Positions 1 to 8,461 of a stretch of DNA of 64,000 nucleotides are shown in pieces. Numbering within the stretch: the first letter of the stretch is position 1; each line of letters opens with the position of its first letter. This DNA comes from JANRJY01 sp033763735 (GTDB lineage: Bacteria; Bacteroidota; Bacteroidia; Cytophagales; UBA9547), in NCBI GenBank assembly GCA_033763735.1, contig JANRJY010000008.1, forward strand, positions 12,421 to 76,420. The letters are read 5' to 3'. Below the pieces are notes generated by a model. That model did no database searches. It worked only from the letters and a program-made list of their open reading frames with translations, and had not been told where the DNA came from. Made by a program: the position numbers and the translations under genes.

Positions 1-414
1 GCTTTTACGATTCCTGAATTTAAAAAATTCCTTGCTGAAGGCAAAGATTTATACGAATATTTTGAAAGCAAAATGCAAATAGTTCCTATTGGAATTACAC
101 CACTACGAACAGATGAAGGTTATTTATTTGTAACCGAACATATGAAAAAAGAAACCAAAATCTATGAATACCAGGTTACGCTGTTTCAAAGTCCAGTAGA
201 TAAATATAGAGGTATTCATACTCGATTATTGGAATCGAGAAGATTGCGACTTGGTACTTCTTACGAACTTATGAAAGTAGAATTGGCAAAAGAATATCGC
301 GACAAACCCAATCCGGCTGCATACTTGCTTGAAAGTCAGGTGTATTGTCCTCTTAATGAGAGTTTGCTTCCTATTGCCAAAAGACTGTTGGTCAAATATA
401 TTTCTTTGACTTAA
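1..414 (+). CDS. 3' end of a conserved protein of unknown function (5' end outside the window)
   Basis: The reading frame is open from the first base and stops with TAA at 412-414, so these 137 residues are the C-terminal part of a longer protein. The ATG at 73 is internal, because in-frame codons with normal composition precede it. The sequence is soluble in character, with no membrane segment or signal peptide. It mixes charged helices with a stretch reading VPIGITPLRTDEGY and ends in a basic helix (LPIAKRLLVKYISLT). I do not recognise the family and assign no function. That it is a real coding gene is fairly sure from the long open frame; its role is unknown. Confidence 0.7.
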   Translation, partial: AFTIPEFKKFLAEGKDLYEYFESKMQIVPIGITPLRTDEGYLFVTEHMKKETKIYEYQVTLFQSPVDKYRGIHTRLLESRRLRLGTSYELMKVELAKEYRDKPNPAAYLLESQVYCPLNESLLPIAKRLLVKYISLT

Positions 415-469
415 TTTTTATGATTTAATATTGACAGTTATACCATTTAGAATTTGGAAATTTGCATTT

Positions 470-520
470 AATACCTCACCCTAAATCCCTCTTCGAAAAT
501 GGAGAGGGACTTTTTAGGTT
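470..520. repeat. REP-like interspersed repeat, intergenic copy
   Basis: The segment starting CCTCACCCTAAATCCCTC carries a perfect 7-bp stem, TCCCTCT at 486-492 and AGAGGGA at 503-509. It is much richer in G and C than the surrounding intergenic DNA. It resembles, by eye, the GC-rich segments found inside the coding sequence at 11.5-11.9 kb, which also read CCTCACCC followed by CCCTCTCC and GAGAGGG. I infer one interspersed family. It could also act as a hairpin after the upstream gene, but no run of T follows directly. Confidence 0.6.
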
Positions 521-640
521 TTTATAAAACGGTTATTATTTTTTTAAGTAAAATTGTTAAGATTTTTTTGAAACGGATTTATTAATTGTCGTTTCCAATA
601 TTTGATTACCTTTACGCCTTTATTTTGGTAATTAATAAGC

Positions 641-1573
641 ATGTTTTTAAATAAAATTCAACAAAGGAAGTCAGGCGTATTGTTGTACGGAATTACCCCT
701 CCTAAGTCACAAACACCCCCTGAAAAAGTTGTAGAAATAGCCCAAAGAACACTCGAGAGGCTTCATAATTTGGATATAGATGCACTGGTTGTTTATGATG
801 TTCAAGACGAATCGGCTCGTACAACGGAAGAAAGACCTTTTCCATTTGTAACCGCATTAGATCCTTTTGAGTTTTCAGTAAATCACCTACACACACTTAA
901 AATTTCAAAAATCATATATCGACCGGCCGGTAAATTTACAAAAGATGAACTTGCTGCCTGGCTTGATGGATTGCATAAACATAATTTTTATCCGGTTTTT
1001 GTGGGAGTTCCAGCCCCTGATTTTAAAGTTAAAACAAGTTTAACTGAAGCATATCAAATATGGAGCAAAAATAAAGGTACTTCAGTAATTGGAGCGGTTA
1101 CTATTCCTGAACGTCATGCAGTGTTAAAAGACGAAGACATTCGAATAATGGACAAAATGAATTCGGGTGTATCTTTTTTTGTATCTCAGTGCGTTTTTGA
1201 TGTTGATTTTGCCAAAAAAGTAATTGAAGATTTAAGTGCATCCTGCATAATGCATGGGAAAGAACTCCCAACAATCATATTTACAATCACTGCTTGTGGA
1301 TCTATCAAAACATTAGAGTTTATGGAGTGGTTAGGCATTCATATTCCAGACCCATTGAAAAGTGAACTTAAAGCTTCTGAAAATATTCTTGCGAAATCGC
1401 TTGAAGTATGTATTGAAATTGCTGCAGAATTAATAAAATATTGCTCATCCAAATCTGTGCCCTTTGGATTCAATGTTGAAAGTGTAGCCATTCGCAAAGA
1501 GGAAATTGAAGCTTCTATTTTCTTAACAAATAAGATTGGAAGTATGCTTAAAGAGGCTGGAATCAGAAAATAA
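641..1573 (+). CDS. Methylenetetrahydrofolate reductase-like (MetF-family) TIM-barrel protein
   Basis: This 310-residue protein looks like the flavin-dependent 5,10-methylene-THF reductase family, which makes methyl-THF for methionine synthesis. Supporting motifs are the N-terminal strand LLYGITPPKS (residues 14-23), TIPERH at 154-159, and FFVSQCVFD at 179-187. The last matches the position of the FxxTQ/FxxSQ motif whose Gln contacts folate in MetF proteins. It lacks the usual MetF N-terminus and is closer to the divergent 'PERH' branch, so folate specificity is inferred. It stands alone between a conserved gene and a glycosidase, with no methionine genes nearby. The ATG at 641 gives the expected barrel start. 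No signal peptide is present, so it is cytoplasmic. Confidence 0.7.
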   Translation: MFLNKIQQRKSGVLLYGITPPKSQTPPEKVVEIAQRTLERLHNLDIDALVVYDVQDESARTTEERPFPFVTALDPFEFSVNHLHTLKISKIIYRPAGKFTKDELAAWLDGLHKHNFYPVFVGVPAPDFKVKTSLTEAYQIWSKNKGTSVIGAVTIPERHAVLKDEDIRIMDKMNSGVSFFVSQCVFDVDFAKKVIEDLSASCIMHGKELPTIIFTITACGSIKTLEFMEWLGIHIPDPLKSELKASENILAKSLEVCIEIAAELIKYCSSKSVPFGFNVESVAIRKEEIEASIFLTNKIGSMLKEAGIRK

Positions 1574-1856
1574 TTTTGTAAAACGAAATTGTTATCAAAG
1601 CGTAACCGAAGTTTTTGATGCTTAACTTTTTTTAATGAGATAAACACGATACACCGATTTATTTCATGCATTTTGTACCATTTTCTATTAGAAAATATTA
1701 TTTACAAAAGTGTATTTATTAAAATTTTCATATTTAACATCTTCAAAATACTTGTGTCATAAATTTTGAAAAAACATTTTTTTATTAGAAATTCAATAAA
1801 ATATATTAGAATATTAATATTTTTTAAATGACTATTTTCAATCTAAATGGATAAAA

Positions 1857-4800
1857 ATGACAAAATTATTATATAAAAAAAGCCTTCTATGTTTATCACT
1901 TATATCAATAGTTTGCTCTGCTCAAACGCTTACAATTGATGCATCTAATTCGGGAAAACGACAAGTAATTGATGGATTTGGAACTTGCTTATATGGCACG
2001 CCAGGTGAACAAACATGGTTTCAAAACTTGTATTACGATGATGCAAAATGTTCCATTTTAAGGTTCGACATCACACCCACTTTTAGATCGCCTTATTCCG
2101 ATTACACCTACAATTCTCCTTGGTTTCACAATAATCCTTCCCTTCCCGGACCAGAAAATAATAATGTTAGAACTTACACTGGCGCATCGGACTACACCCG
2201 CTTATTTGCAGGAAGAAATGCTCAAATTGCAGTAATGGGACCTAATATTGACAACAATGTTTTGCTATTTGATTATAATTTTGAAGCACCAAGAGTCGCA
2301 AGTGCTATGGCAGTTGCAGGTGAGAATAGAAAATCACAATTGGGTGATTTTAAATTGATTGGCTCTATGTGGTCACCGGCACCTTGGCTTAAAATTTCGT
2401 CCGGAAATGTAAATACAGGAAATAGTTGGCCATTGCCAGTGAACAGCCCTCCATATCCATTTATTTGGAATGGAAACTTTGTAGGAGGCAAACTTGATGT
2501 GAGCAATACACCACTTGCGATATTCAATGATGGTATACAAAATACTAGTGCCCTTACGCAATATGCCCGTAGTACCGCAGCCTATTTAAGAGGATTTCAA
2601 AACCGAAATAATGTTAAGTTTTATGCAATTAGCATTCAAAACGAATTGAATTTCGAAACTTTTTACCATAGTTCGTTTTATCCTCTTTCGTCACAATATA
2701 TTGCTGCAGCTGTGGCAGTTAGGAGAGAATTGGATAAATATGCCGATTTGAAACATATTAAAATAATGGGACCTGAGGATTTGCTTAGTGGTGCTGATTA
2801 TGCACTTTGGCAATATGGTGGAGGCTCTACAACGGTACACAAAAATCTACAATACTTGCAAAATATTGGTGCCGATACTGCTGCCTCAAGAGCTGTTGAC
2901 TTTTTCTGTATTCATGGGTATGCGGCTGATGGGGTAAGTTCAGCAGGAGCTAATCCATTATCATGGGAACGTTGGGCTAACGGTTGGACTTCTTCACCAG
3001 GTGGTGCTATTCCAAATACAGTGAAAGGATTTAACTTTTACAACAAAAAATCATGGATGACTGAAACCTCAGGTGAAGATCCTGCATGGCTATCTCCATC
3101 TAGTGGGTTTCCAAATAATGGTGGATTTAGTGTTGCATTAAACATTCATCAAGCACTTACTACCGGCAATGAAAGTGGATATGTATATTGGCAAATGGCC
3201 GATGGAGGGTCTAATTCATCAGGAGCAACTTTATCTGGTTCCTCTGATCAAGCAACAGCTTCAAAGTACAATGCTTTCAAGCATTTTTCAAGATTTATTA
3301 GACCTAATTCTGTTAGACTAAGTTCAACGATTACAGGTAGCAATGTGTTAGCAAGTGCCTATGTGAATAATATAGGCAATGACTTGACAATTGTTTTAAT
3401 TAACTCAAATAATTCAACGCAAAACGTAACGGTAAATGTGCCTACTTCTGTCATCAATGGACAATCATTTAATGCATATACCAGTCGTAATGGAAGCATG
3501 TGGGCTAGTTCGGTGGTAACTAATGTTGGGAATACCCTCACATTATCGATGCAAGCATATAGTGTAGTTACCTTAAACGCATATAACCCTAACATAGCAA
3601 CGCTATCAGTAAGTCCCACTATTCTGAATTTTACAAGTACGGGAAGTTCACGAACATTAACTGTTGCTAGTAACATCAATTGGACTGTAACTGAAAACGC
3701 AAGTTGGTTATCTACTTCTGTTATTACCGGAACCGGAAATGGTACCATTTTGGTAACAGCTTCAAATAGCACATTAACAGGAATAAGAGTAGCACAAATA
3801 ACAGTATCAGGAAGTGGAATAAATAACTTTATAAATGTTACCCAAACAGGTATAACACCAAATTTAAGCTTTAGTCAAGCCAATATTTCTTATACTTCGG
3901 CAGGTGGAACAACTGCCGGAAATATCTCTTCTAATATTTCTTGGACTGTGTTCAAAAATGCAACTTGGTTGAGCTTGAATGTGAGTTCAGGAACCGGTTC
4001 AGGAGGATTATCAATCACAGCTTTAGCTAATACTTCTACAGGTACCCGATTTGGTGTAATCACTTTGTCGGGAGGAGGAATCACTCAATTAATAAACGTT
4101 ACCCAAACTGGAGTAACGCCTAATTTGAGCTTTAATCAAGCCAATATTTCTTATACTTCGGCAGGAGGAACAACTGCCGGAAATATCTCCTCTAATATTT
4201 CTTGGACTTTGTTCAAAAATGCAACTTGGTTGAGTTTGAATGTGAGTTCAGGAACCGGTTCAGGAGGTTTATCTATCACAGCTTTAGCTAATACTTCTAC
4301 AGGTACCCGACTTGCTACAATAACTTTAACTGGAGGTGGATTAACTCAATTTATTAATGTTACTCAAACAGGGGCAAATGCAAATTTGACTGTAAGTCCT
4401 TCCGCATTAAGTTATTTAACAACCGGAAGTACTACTATTGTAAGTATTACAAGTAATATTAATTGGTCAGTGTCCAACAATACTTCATGGATTTCATTAA
4501 ATACATTAAGTGGTTTTGGAAATAAATTGATAAATGTAACTGCATCGAATTATACGGTTGTAGGAATCAGAACCGGAATGGTCACAATTTCTGGAAATTC
4601 TATTAATTGTATCGTTTCTGTTACTCAAACGGGTGTATCAGAAAGTCTCTCCATTGGTAATAATAATGTTTCCGTTACTGGTGAAGGAGGCATTCAAAAT
4701 ATTCAAATTAATTCGAACAGTAGTTGGAGCATAATCGGTATCCCTATTTGGTTATCAATTCAACCACAAAGTGGTGTAGGAAATGCCAACCCAATATTAA

Positions 4801-5252
4801 CAGTAAATTCAAACAATACGAGTTCTGATAGGACTGTAATTCTTACAATATCTGGATTAAATATTAATCAAATTTTAACTGTAAATCAAGGGATTATCAT
4901 ATCAATTCCAGGAAATAATACCAATCCGGGTGTAAATACAACACCCGGAGTATCATCCATATCAGGCAACAACAATGGACCTGACACAACCTTAGGTATT
5001 AATACCCTCGGTGGCATTAACCATATCAATAAAAGTGAAGATTCTGAAACCTTACTAATATCCCCAAATCCAGTGTTAAGGGCATCTACTGTTTATTTCA
5101 ACAAATTAATCAGCTTTAGTTTATTTGATATTTATGGAAATCTGATAGCCTCCTACTATTTAGTTGACAATTTTCAACTTGGAACTCTAGCCTCCGGGAT
5201 ATACCTAATCAAAACTTCTGAGAATGAAATAAGGCGATTGTTGGTAGAATAA
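1857..5252 (+). CDS. T9SS-exported GH30-like glycoside hydrolase with five BACON domains
   Basis: An 1131-residue secreted glycosidase. Residues 1-22 are a signal peptide ending SAQ. Residues 25 to about 575 form a GH30-type barrel plus beta side domain. E263 in IQNELNF fits the acid/base Glu and E403 in WMTETSGED fits the nucleophile. Five BACON-type beta-sandwich domains of about 87 residues follow, starting near 580, 668, 755, 842 and 928. Each begins LSxS/LxF and ends INVTQTG or similar. Domains two and three are nearly identical in DNA. A Gly/Asn/Pro linker leads to a T9SS type-A sorting domain (SPNPVLRAS onward, about 1065-1131). GH30 members act on xylan, glucans or glucosylceramide; the substrate here cannot be told. 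It is convergent with corA with almost no gap. Confidence 0.88.
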   Translation: MTKLLYKKSLLCLSLISIVCSAQTLTIDASNSGKRQVIDGFGTCLYGTPGEQTWFQNLYYDDAKCSILRFDITPTFRSPYSDYTYNSPWFHNNPSLPGPENNNVRTYTGASDYTRLFAGRNAQIAVMGPNIDNNVLLFDYNFEAPRVASAMAVAGENRKSQLGDFKLIGSMWSPAPWLKISSGNVNTGNSWPLPVNSPPYPFIWNGNFVGGKLDVSNTPLAIFNDGIQNTSALTQYARSTAAYLRGFQNRNNVKFYAISIQNELNFETFYHSSFYPLSSQYIAAAVAVRRELDKYADLKHIKIMGPEDLLSGADYALWQYGGGSTTVHKNLQYLQNIGADTAASRAVDFFCIHGYAADGVSSAGANPLSWERWANGWTSSPGGAIPNTVKGFNFYNKKSWMTETSGEDPAWLSPSSGFPNNGGFSVALNIHQALTTGNESGYVYWQMADGGSNSSGATLSGSSDQATASKYNAFKHFSRFIRPNSVRLSSTITGSNVLASAYVNNIGNDLTIVLINSNNSTQNVTVNVPTSVINGQSFNAYTSRNGSMWASSVVTNVGNTLTLSMQAYSVVTLNAYNPNIATLSVSPTILNFTSTGSSRTLTVASNINWTVTENASWLSTSVITGTGNGTILVTASNSTLTGIRVAQITVSGSGINNFINVTQTGITPNLSFSQANISYTSAGGTTAGNISSNISWTVFKNATWLSLNVSSGTGSGGLSITALANTSTGTRFGVITLSGGGITQLINVTQTGVTPNLSFNQANISYTSAGGTTAGNISSNISWTLFKNATWLSLNVSSGTGSGGLSITALANTSTGTRLATITLTGGGLTQFINVTQTGANANLTVSPSALSYLTTGSTTIVSITSNINWSVSNNTSWISLNTLSGFGNKLINVTASNYTVVGIRTGMVTISGNSINCIVSVTQTGVSESLSIGNNNVSVTGEGGIQNIQINSNSSWSIIGIPIWLSIQPQSGVGNANPILTVNSNNTSSDRTVILTISGLNINQILTVNQGIIISIPGNNTNPGVNTTPGVSSISGNNNGPDTTLGINTLGGINHINKSEDSETLLISPNPVLRASTVYFNKLISFSLFDIYGNLIASYYLVDNFQLGTLASGIYLIKTSENEIRRLLVE
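3861..4380 (+). repeat. Tandem near-identical BACON-domain coding repeats (two units of about 261 bp)
   Basis: Unit one starts near 3861 and unit two near 4122. For about 190 bases from each start the two copies differ by only about eight scattered bases by eye. After the shared ACAGGTACCCGA the copies diverge sharply to the end of each unit. The other three BACON units are clearly more diverged. This suggests a recent unequal-crossover duplication or a partial gene conversion tract. Confidence 0.8.
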
Positions 5253-5253
5253 T

Positions 5254-6333
5254 TCAAAACCATTTCTTCTTTTTGAAATAGTAAAGCATTCCACAAGTTG
5301 AAATTATCATTATTCCCCATACCACTATGTATCCATACGGATTTCTTAACTCAGGCATATATTCGAAATTCATGCCATAAATACTTGTAATAAAGGTAAG
5401 AGGAATAAAAATTGTGCTAATTACGGTAAGAACCTTCATTACCGTATTAAGTCTATAGCTGGTGCTTGAAAGATATATTTCTATACTTCCTGCAAGCATA
5501 TCCCTATATAGTTCAATAGAATCAATAAGTTGCACCGTATGGTCATAAATATCGCGCAAATATATGGTAGTATTATTGGTAATAAGTTCACTATCATTGC
5601 GTTGTAACTCACTTACAATTTCTCTCAGCGGCCAAATGGATTTGCGCATGAACATCATTTCACGCTTCATTCGGAATATCTCCAAGAGTAATTTATTATC
5701 TGTTTTAAGTAAAACCGAGTTTTCGAGTTCTTCAATTTTATCACCTTGACACTCTAATACTGTAAAGTAATCGTCAATCACTACATCTATTAAGCTATAT
5801 GCCAGAAAATCAGGGCCTGCATTAATAATCCTATCCTTTTTAGTTCTTAGTTGATTTCTTATAGGTTCAAATGGGTCGCCAGGCTTGTTTTCTTGAAAGG
5901 TAAGCACATAATTTTTGCCGAAAACAATACTTAATTGTTCGGTTTCCATTTTTTTCTCTTCTTTATTAAAAGTGAGCATTTTGAGCACCACAAATATATA
6001 ATTTTCAAAAGTCTCTGCTTTAGGTCTTTGAGTGGTGTTCACCAAATCTTCAAGTACCAAAGGATGAAGATTGAAAAATTTGCCAATTTTCTCTATCTTA
6101 TCTACCGAATGTAAGCCATTAATATCTATCCAATTAATACCTTTACTTGGAAGAGTAGTAATTAATTCAGCCACATCATGCCCAGTCTTTTCTACTGTGA
6201 AATCGGATGAGAAATTAATGAGTCTATAACTTACAATATCATCAGAATGGCTCCCTACAAAAAATATAGTGCCTGGAGCCTGTCCTGATTTTTTACTTGC
6301 ATGTATAGTATGTTTGTGTTTTCTTTTACTCAT
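5254..6333 (-). CDS. corA: CorA-family Mg2+/Co2+ channel protein
   Basis: A 359-residue inner-membrane divalent cation channel of the CorA/MIT family. The signature YGMNF (GMN at 320-322) closes the first of two C-terminal membrane helices. The second helix (about 328-353) ends in a basic KKKKWF tail, and the long N-terminal part is a charged cytoplasmic domain rich in helices. GMN is the Mg2+ selectivity loop in the family. The gene starts 3 bases after the stop of the DUF1080 gene, so the two are probably cotranscribed. Its stop lies one base from the stop of the convergent GH30 gene, with no clear terminator between them. Transport of Mg2+ rather than Co2+ or Zn2+ is inferred. Confidence 0.93.
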   Translation of the reverse strand: MSKRKHKHTIHASKKSGQAPGTIFFVGSHSDDIVSYRLINFSSDFTVEKTGHDVAELITTLPSKGINWIDINGLHSVDKIEKIGKFFNLHPLVLEDLVNTTQRPKAETFENYIFVVLKMLTFNKEEKKMETEQLSIVFGKNYVLTFQENKPGDPFEPIRNQLRTKKDRIINAGPDFLAYSLIDVVIDDYFTVLECQGDKIEELENSVLLKTDNKLLLEIFRMKREMMFMRKSIWPLREIVSELQRNDSELITNNTTIYLRDIYDHTVQLIDSIELYRDMLAGSIEIYLSSTSYRLNTVMKVLTVISTIFIPLTFITSIYGMNFEYMPELRNPYGYIVVWGIMIISTCGMLYYFKKKKWF

Positions 6334-6336
6334 TTT

Positions 6337-7068
6337 CTAGAGTTCTCTCACCCAAATATTTCGGTACGATACCGGATTGCCGTGATCTTGTAACTTAAAT
6401 GGTGCTTTGTCATGCATTTTGTACACAGGCAACCCAATGTACATCGAAGGTCCTTTAATTTCGGTATTATTTTGAACCACTACACCATTATGAATGGCTG
6501 TGATTCGTGCCGGAGAAGTAAGCAAGCTGTCTTTGTTAAAAGTAGGCGCTGTATAAATAATATCATACGTTTGCCATTCTCCCGGTTTGCGACATGCATT
6601 TACAAGCGGAGGCGTTTGTTTGTAAATAGACCCTGCTTGACCATTGCTATACGTTTTATTATTGTAGTTATCAAGCACTTGCAACTCATATATTTCTTGC
6701 AAAAATATACCGCTATTACCTCTGCCTTGTCCTTCACCTTCAACTACTGCTGGGGTACGCCATTCAATGTGCAACTGTATGCTACCAAATTTTTGTTTGG
6801 TTTTAATATCTCCTGTTCCTTTTACCACCGTTAAAGCACCGTCTTTCACTTCCCATTTGGCTGGGCTGCCATCAAGGTGCGTAAATGCACTTGCATCTTT
6901 GCCATTAAATATAACTATTGCATCTGAAGGAGGCATATTATTGCCACTTGCTGAAACTACCCTAGGCTGTGGTTCCCATACTTCCGTAGCTTTAGGATCC
7001 GTAATTTGTGCATTTGTAAAAAGAAAAGATATTATTCCTGAAAGAATAAAATAGGATGTTTTTTTCAT
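6337..7068 (-). CDS. Secreted DUF1080 (3-keto-disaccharide hydrolase-like) protein
   Basis: This 243-residue protein has a signal peptide (MKKTSYFILSGIISFLFTNA, cleavage near residue 20). A DUF1080 domain with a concanavalin-like beta-sandwich fold follows. Family features are visible: IVIFNGKDASAF, then a W-KVKDGAL-type strand, GQGRGNSGIFLQ in the middle, and VSYRNIWVREL at the C-terminus. Family members bind or cleave modified glycans, and some hydrolyse 3-keto-glycosides; the activity here is not shown. It lies 3 bases upstream of corA on the same strand and is divergent from def, with a 94-bp intergenic region that should hold both promoters. It acts in the periplasm or outside the cell. 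Confidence 0.85.
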   Translation of the reverse strand: MKKTSYFILSGIISFLFTNAQITDPKATEVWEPQPRVVSASGNNMPPSDAIVIFNGKDASAFTHLDGSPAKWEVKDGALTVVKGTGDIKTKQKFGSIQLHIEWRTPAVVEGEGQGRGNSGIFLQEIYELQVLDNYNNKTYSNGQAGSIYKQTPPLVNACRKPGEWQTYDIIYTAPTFNKDSLLTSPARITAIHNGVVVQNNTEIKGPSMYIGLPVYKMHDKAPFKLQDHGNPVSYRNIWVREL

Positions 7069-7162
7069 TGATTTGCTATTTAAAATTTCACAATGTTCTA
7101 TAAAAAATGGTACAATTAAAACTAATGAAGTAATTTTGAAATTTATAAGTTAAATAAATATT

Positions 7163-7717
7163 ATGATTTTACCAATTGTTGCATATGGCGATGCAATTTT
7201 AAAAAGACGCTCATTAGATATTGAACCTGGTCACCCAGATTTGTCTACATTGATCCAAAATATGTATGATACTATGTACGAGGCTAATGGCGTAGGGTTG
7301 GCAGCACCTCAGGTGGGAAAAAACATTCGTTTATTTATAACAGATGGCAGTGCCATAGAATCGTTAAAGGATGCGGGGTTCAAAAAAATTTTTATAAATC
7401 CAATTATTATTAATGAGGAAGGCGAACCTTGGATATATGAAGAAGGTTGCTTGAGTATTCCGGGTATCAGAGAAAATGTTTCTCGGAAACCTAATGTTCG
7501 AATACAATATTTGGACGAAAATTTTAAACCATTCGATGAAACATACAATGGCATTCAGGCGAGAATTATTCAGCATGAGTATGATCATTTGGAAGGGAAA
7601 TTATTTGTGGAATATCTACCGGCACTGAAAAAACAAATTCTTAAAGGAAAACTCTCAAATATCAGTAAAGGTAAAGTTGAGGTGGATTATCGAATGCGTT
7701 TCCCATTCAAAAAATAA
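7163..7717 (+). CDS. def: Peptide deformylase
   Basis: A 184-residue cytoplasmic Fe/Zn enzyme that removes the formyl group from the initiator Met of new proteins. All three family motifs are intact: GVGLAAPQVG at 43-52, EEGCLSIPG with metal ligand C96, and QHEYDHLEG with ligands H138 and H142 and catalytic E139. Length is normal for the family. It begins a tight plus-strand run with a lipoprotein gene 3 bases downstream, then a subtilase and hisF. A TAATTTTG at 7131-7138 matches the Bacteroidota -7 element 25 bases before the ATG, but I see no matching -33 box. Confidence 0.97.
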   Translation: MILPIVAYGDAILKRRSLDIEPGHPDLSTLIQNMYDTMYEANGVGLAAPQVGKNIRLFITDGSAIESLKDAGFKKIFINPIIINEEGEPWIYEEGCLSIPGIRENVSRKPNVRIQYLDENFKPFDETYNGIQARIIQHEYDHLEGKLFVEYLPALKKQILKGKLSNISKGKVEVDYRMRFPFKK

Positions 7718-7720
7718 TTT

Positions 7721-8461
7721 ATGTTACAAAAAGTAATAGCAATTGCCTTCATAGGATGTATCGTTGTTGCTTGTTCCAAAAAGTTGGATTTAAATCCAAG
7801 TACCGACCTTGGAACATACTTTTATCCCATTACTAAGGGCAAGTTTGTAATATATGATGTAAGCAAAATTAAATATTCATTTTCATCGAAAAATGATACG
7901 CAAATTTATCAATTAAAAGAAGTAGTAGGAGATACTTTTACCGATTTGGAAGGAAATATTGGATATGCACTGTTGAGATATAAAAGATATTATACTAACA
8001 AATCTAATCTTTCTGGACTAAAGGACTCTAGTTGGACAGTTGATTCGGTTTGGAATTTCAGATCTGATAATTTTAACACAGTGGTTTTTGAAAGCAATAC
8101 ACCTTACATTAAACTTTCGTATCCGATTGAACTAGGCAAGTCATGGAATGGTAATGCATTGAATACCAAAAAGATACAAAACTTTAAAATTTCAAAAAAA
8201 GGCATTAAAATCAATTTCGGTGATATAGTGGTTGACAACGTTATAGAAGTAACCCAAAGTGCTGATTCTAATGCACTTGAACGAAATATTGTGAAAGAAA
8301 AATATGGACAAGATATTGGTTTGGTTTTTATTGAAAAAAGAATATTTGATGATGCCTGCAAATATAATTTTGAAAATAAACCTTGTGTACCGGGCGCTAA
8401 AATTGCTTCAGGAATCATATATTCACAAAAAATTATAGCACATGGGTTTGAAAAACCTTAA
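7721..8461 (+). CDS. Hypothetical lipoprotein
   Basis: A 246-residue protein with a lipoprotein signal: a hydrophobic start and lipobox VVAC with acceptor C18, followed by SKK. The mature part is rich in beta-strands and has no motif I recognise. It resembles small Bacteroidota lipoproteins of about 250 residues with no assigned role. It starts 3 bases after def and its last 20 bases overlap the start of the subtilase gene, so it is translated as part of that run. It is probably anchored in the outer or inner membrane facing the periplasm. Confidence 0.8.
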   Translation: MLQKVIAIAFIGCIVVACSKKLDLNPSTDLGTYFYPITKGKFVIYDVSKIKYSFSSKNDTQIYQLKEVVGDTFTDLEGNIGYALLRYKRYYTNKSNLSGLKDSSWTVDSVWNFRSDNFNTVVFESNTPYIKLSYPIELGKSWNGNALNTKKIQNFKISKKGIKINFGDIVVDNVIEVTQSADSNALERNIVKEKYGQDIGLVFIEKRIFDDACKYNFENKPCVPGAKIASGIIYSQKIIAHGFEKP

